The position numbers and the translations under genes are program-made. This document shows positions 6,695-8,008 of a stretch of DNA of 8,008 nucleotides, piece after piece. Under the pieces are notes generated by a model. That model was not told the origin of the DNA. It worked only from the letters and a program-made list of their open reading frames with translations, and searched no databases. Each line of letters starts with the position of its first letter. The stretch's first letter is position 1. The DNA comes from Alphaproteobacteria bacterium (GTDB lineage: Bacteria; Pseudomonadota; Alphaproteobacteria; UBA3830), in contig BNWE01000062.1 of the NCBI GenBank assembly GCA_025998595.1, positions 1 to 8,008 of the forward strand, written 5' to 3'.

Positions 6695-7168
6695 GTGCAA
6701 AAAACAATTAATAGAAAGGACTACTACGGCGGCGCGCTGATGGTCCTTGTCGGGTTGGGGGCGATCTACGGTGGTACGGACTATCACATCGGAACGCTCA
6801 GTCACATGGGGCCGGGGTTCTTCCCCGCGGCACTGGGCGGCCTGCTGGCGCTGACGGGGATCCTGATCGCGATCTCGGCGCGCTCCGGCGAATCCACGCC
6901 GCCCGCGCCGGGCGATGGCCACGCGCACGGCCTGCCGGACCTGCGCGGCAGCGTCTGCATCCTGCTCGGGACGCTGGCGTTCCTGCTGTTGGGCCACTAC
7001 GGCGGCCTGCTGCCCGCCACGTTCGCCATCGTGTTCATCTCCGCCCTGGGCGACCGCAAGAACACGGTCAAGCAGGCATTCGTGCTGTCGATCGGCATGT
7101 CCGTGATCGCGGTGGTGGTTTTCTGGTGGGCGCTGCAACTGCAGCTGCCGCTGTTTCGCTGGGGTTGA
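6695..7168 (+). CDS. tctB: TctB-like small membrane subunit of a tripartite tricarboxylate transporter
   Basis: The small, poorly conserved inner-membrane subunit of a TTT-family solute uptake system. It pairs with TctA and a periplasmic binding protein. I place the start at GTG 6695 because AGGAGG (6683-6688) is then 6 nt upstream. The ATG at 6689 directly abuts that site, and an ATG at 6647 would place it inside the coding region. The product is 157 aa. Predicted membrane segments are about 10-27, 42-61, 85-118 (probably two) and 128-150. The GTLSHMGPGFFPAALGGLLA stretch is characteristic of TctB proteins. The first codons are unusually AT-rich (caa aaa aca att aat aga), which can keep the start unstructured. 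tctA begins 6 nt after the stop. Substrate is unknown; citrate-type acids are inferred from the family. Confidence 0.88.
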   Translation: MQKTINRKDYYGGALMVLVGLGAIYGGTDYHIGTLSHMGPGFFPAALGGLLALTGILIAISARSGESTPPAPGDGHAHGLPDLRGSVCILLGTLAFLLLGHYGGLLPATFAIVFISALGDRKNTVKQAFVLSIGMSVIAVVVFWWALQLQLPLFRWG

Positions 7169-7174
7169 TACGCC

Positions 7175-8008
7175 ATGATTTCTCAAGCTTTGACCGATCT
7201 CTGGTACGGCTTCGGCGTCGCGTTCCAGCTCCATAACCTGATGTGGTCGTTCTTCGGCGTGCTGGTGGGCAACCTCATCGGCGTGCTGCCCGGCATGGGC
7301 GCGCTGTCGGCCATCTCGATCCTGCTGCCGCTGACCTACGTGATGCAGCCGGTGCCCGCCATCCTGATGCTGGCCGGCATCTTCTACGGCTCGCAGTACG
7401 GCGGCGCCATCGGCGCGATCCTGCTCAACCTGCCTTCGCATCCGCCGCACGCAGTGACGTGTCTTGACGGGTATCCACTGACCAAACAGGGCAAGGGAGG
7501 GACGGCGCTCGGCATCACGATGATCTGCTCGTTCTTCGCGGCCTCGGTCGGCATCATCGTCATGATCTTCGCCTCGCCGCTGCTGGTCGAGGTGGCCTTC
7601 AAGTTCGGCCCGACCGAGATCTTCTCGATCATGCTGCTGGGCCTGCTGGCCGGCGCCACGATGTCGCGCGGCTCGCCGCTCAAGGGCGTGGCCATGACGC
7701 TGTTCGGCCTGATGTGCGGCGTGGTCGGCACCGACGTGAACACCGGCACCATCCGCTTCTCGTTCGGCCTGCTGGACCTGTCCGATGGCCTGGAACTGGT
7801 GGCGATCTCGATGGGCCTGTTCGGCGTTGCCGACTTCCTGATGAGCGTCAACCGCATGACCATCATCGGCAGCGGCGCCAAGCTGCGCCTGCGCGACATG
7901 CGCCCCAGCAAGCAGGAAATGAAGACGGCCTTCTGGCCGATGGTGCGCGGCACCGCGGTGGGCACGCTGTTTGGCGCCATGCCCGGCACCGGTCCCACCA
8001 TCACCACC
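7175..8008 (+). CDS. tctA: TctA-like large membrane subunit of a tripartite tricarboxylate transporter (5' part, runs off the right edge)
   Basis: The main permease subunit of the TTT system, an inner-membrane protein that moves the carboxylate released by the binding protein. ATG 7175 starts 6 nt after tctB. The frame stays open for 278 codons to the window end; the family is about 500 aa, so a little over half is present. Family marks seen are the N-terminal GVLPGMGALSAISILLPLTY (about 36-55), IFYGSQYGGAIGAILLNLP (69-87), LDGYPLTKQGKGGTALGI, and the start of the second repeat half, PGTGPTITT, at the right edge. Several hydrophobic segments alternate with short loops throughout. The loop after LNLP reads SHPPHAVTC, unlike the more usual GE/GT-rich loop of the family, and its codons differ from the rest (see findings). 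Confidence 0.92.
   Translation, partial: MISQALTDLWYGFGVAFQLHNLMWSFFGVLVGNLIGVLPGMGALSAISILLPLTYVMQPVPAILMLAGIFYGSQYGGAIGAILLNLPSHPPHAVTCLDGYPLTKQGKGGTALGITMICSFFAASVGIIVMIFASPLLVEVAFKFGPTEIFSIMLLGLLAGATMSRGSPLKGVAMTLFGLMCGVVGTDVNTGTIRFSFGLLDLSDGLELVAISMGLFGVADFLMSVNRMTIIGSGAKLRLRDMRPSKQEMKTAFWPMVRGTAVGTLFGAMPGTGPTITT

Noticed and set aside
4875..6707. 610-codon open frame on the minus strand opposite the sensor kinase
   Set aside because: It mirrors an intact histidine kinase. The predicted protein is Arg/Gln/His-rich without domains, and it would run over the tctB leader.
6634..6711. 25-codon leader peptide frame (ATG 6634) overlapping the tctB start
   Set aside because: It has only a poor ribosome site and no run of regulatory codons. 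It most likely arises by chance within the structured leader.

Overview
The window is GC-rich chromosomal DNA whose codons end mostly in G or C. It most likely comes from a betaproteobacterium of the Alcaligenaceae (Bordetella/Achromobacter type). This rests on the gene content and order (proS next to ybgC-tolQ-tolR-tolA, rppH divergent from proS) and on the character of the proteins. It is inferred from recall, not from a search. Both ends cut genes (tolA on the left, tctA on the right), so the window may be a whole short contig.

Left half, minus strand (3631 down to 1): proS (prolyl-tRNA synthetase) is followed by ybgC, tolQ, tolR and the first part of tolA. The last four form the start of the Tol-Pal cell-envelope operon. 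The genes are tightly packed: 57 nt between proS and ybgC, 2 nt between ybgC and tolQ, a 1-nt TAATG overlap between tolQ and tolR, and 39 nt between tolR and tolA. The first 50 bases of the window are an inverted copy, with one mismatch, of the 5' untranslated region and start codon of ybgC at 1837-1886. The copy replaces the expected TolA sequence after about residue 65. This is the strangest feature here and is most likely a fold-back or assembly chimera at a contig end, though a real inverted duplication cannot be excluded.

Centre: a 65-bp divergent region (3632-3696) separates proS from rppH, the RNA pyrophosphohydrolase that starts 5'-end-dependent mRNA decay. It carries a consensus TATAAT facing rppH.

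Right half, plus strand: rppH overlaps by 20 nt a TctD-like response regulator, which is followed 7 nt later by a TctE-like sensor kinase. A 218-nt non-coding leader then precedes tctB and tctA, the small and large membrane subunits of a tripartite tricarboxylate transporter (TTT). The likely logic is that the two-component pair senses a periplasmic carboxylate and controls the adjacent transporter. No tctC binding-protein gene is visible in the usual place upstream of tctB. The tctB leader contains mutually exclusive hairpins, one of which could cover the Shine-Dalgarno region. I found no RNA genes, CRISPR arrays, insertion sequences or phage genes. Most of the window is ordinary core genome; the points worth checking are the inverted repeat, the tctB leader, and an odd codon/motif patch in tctA.
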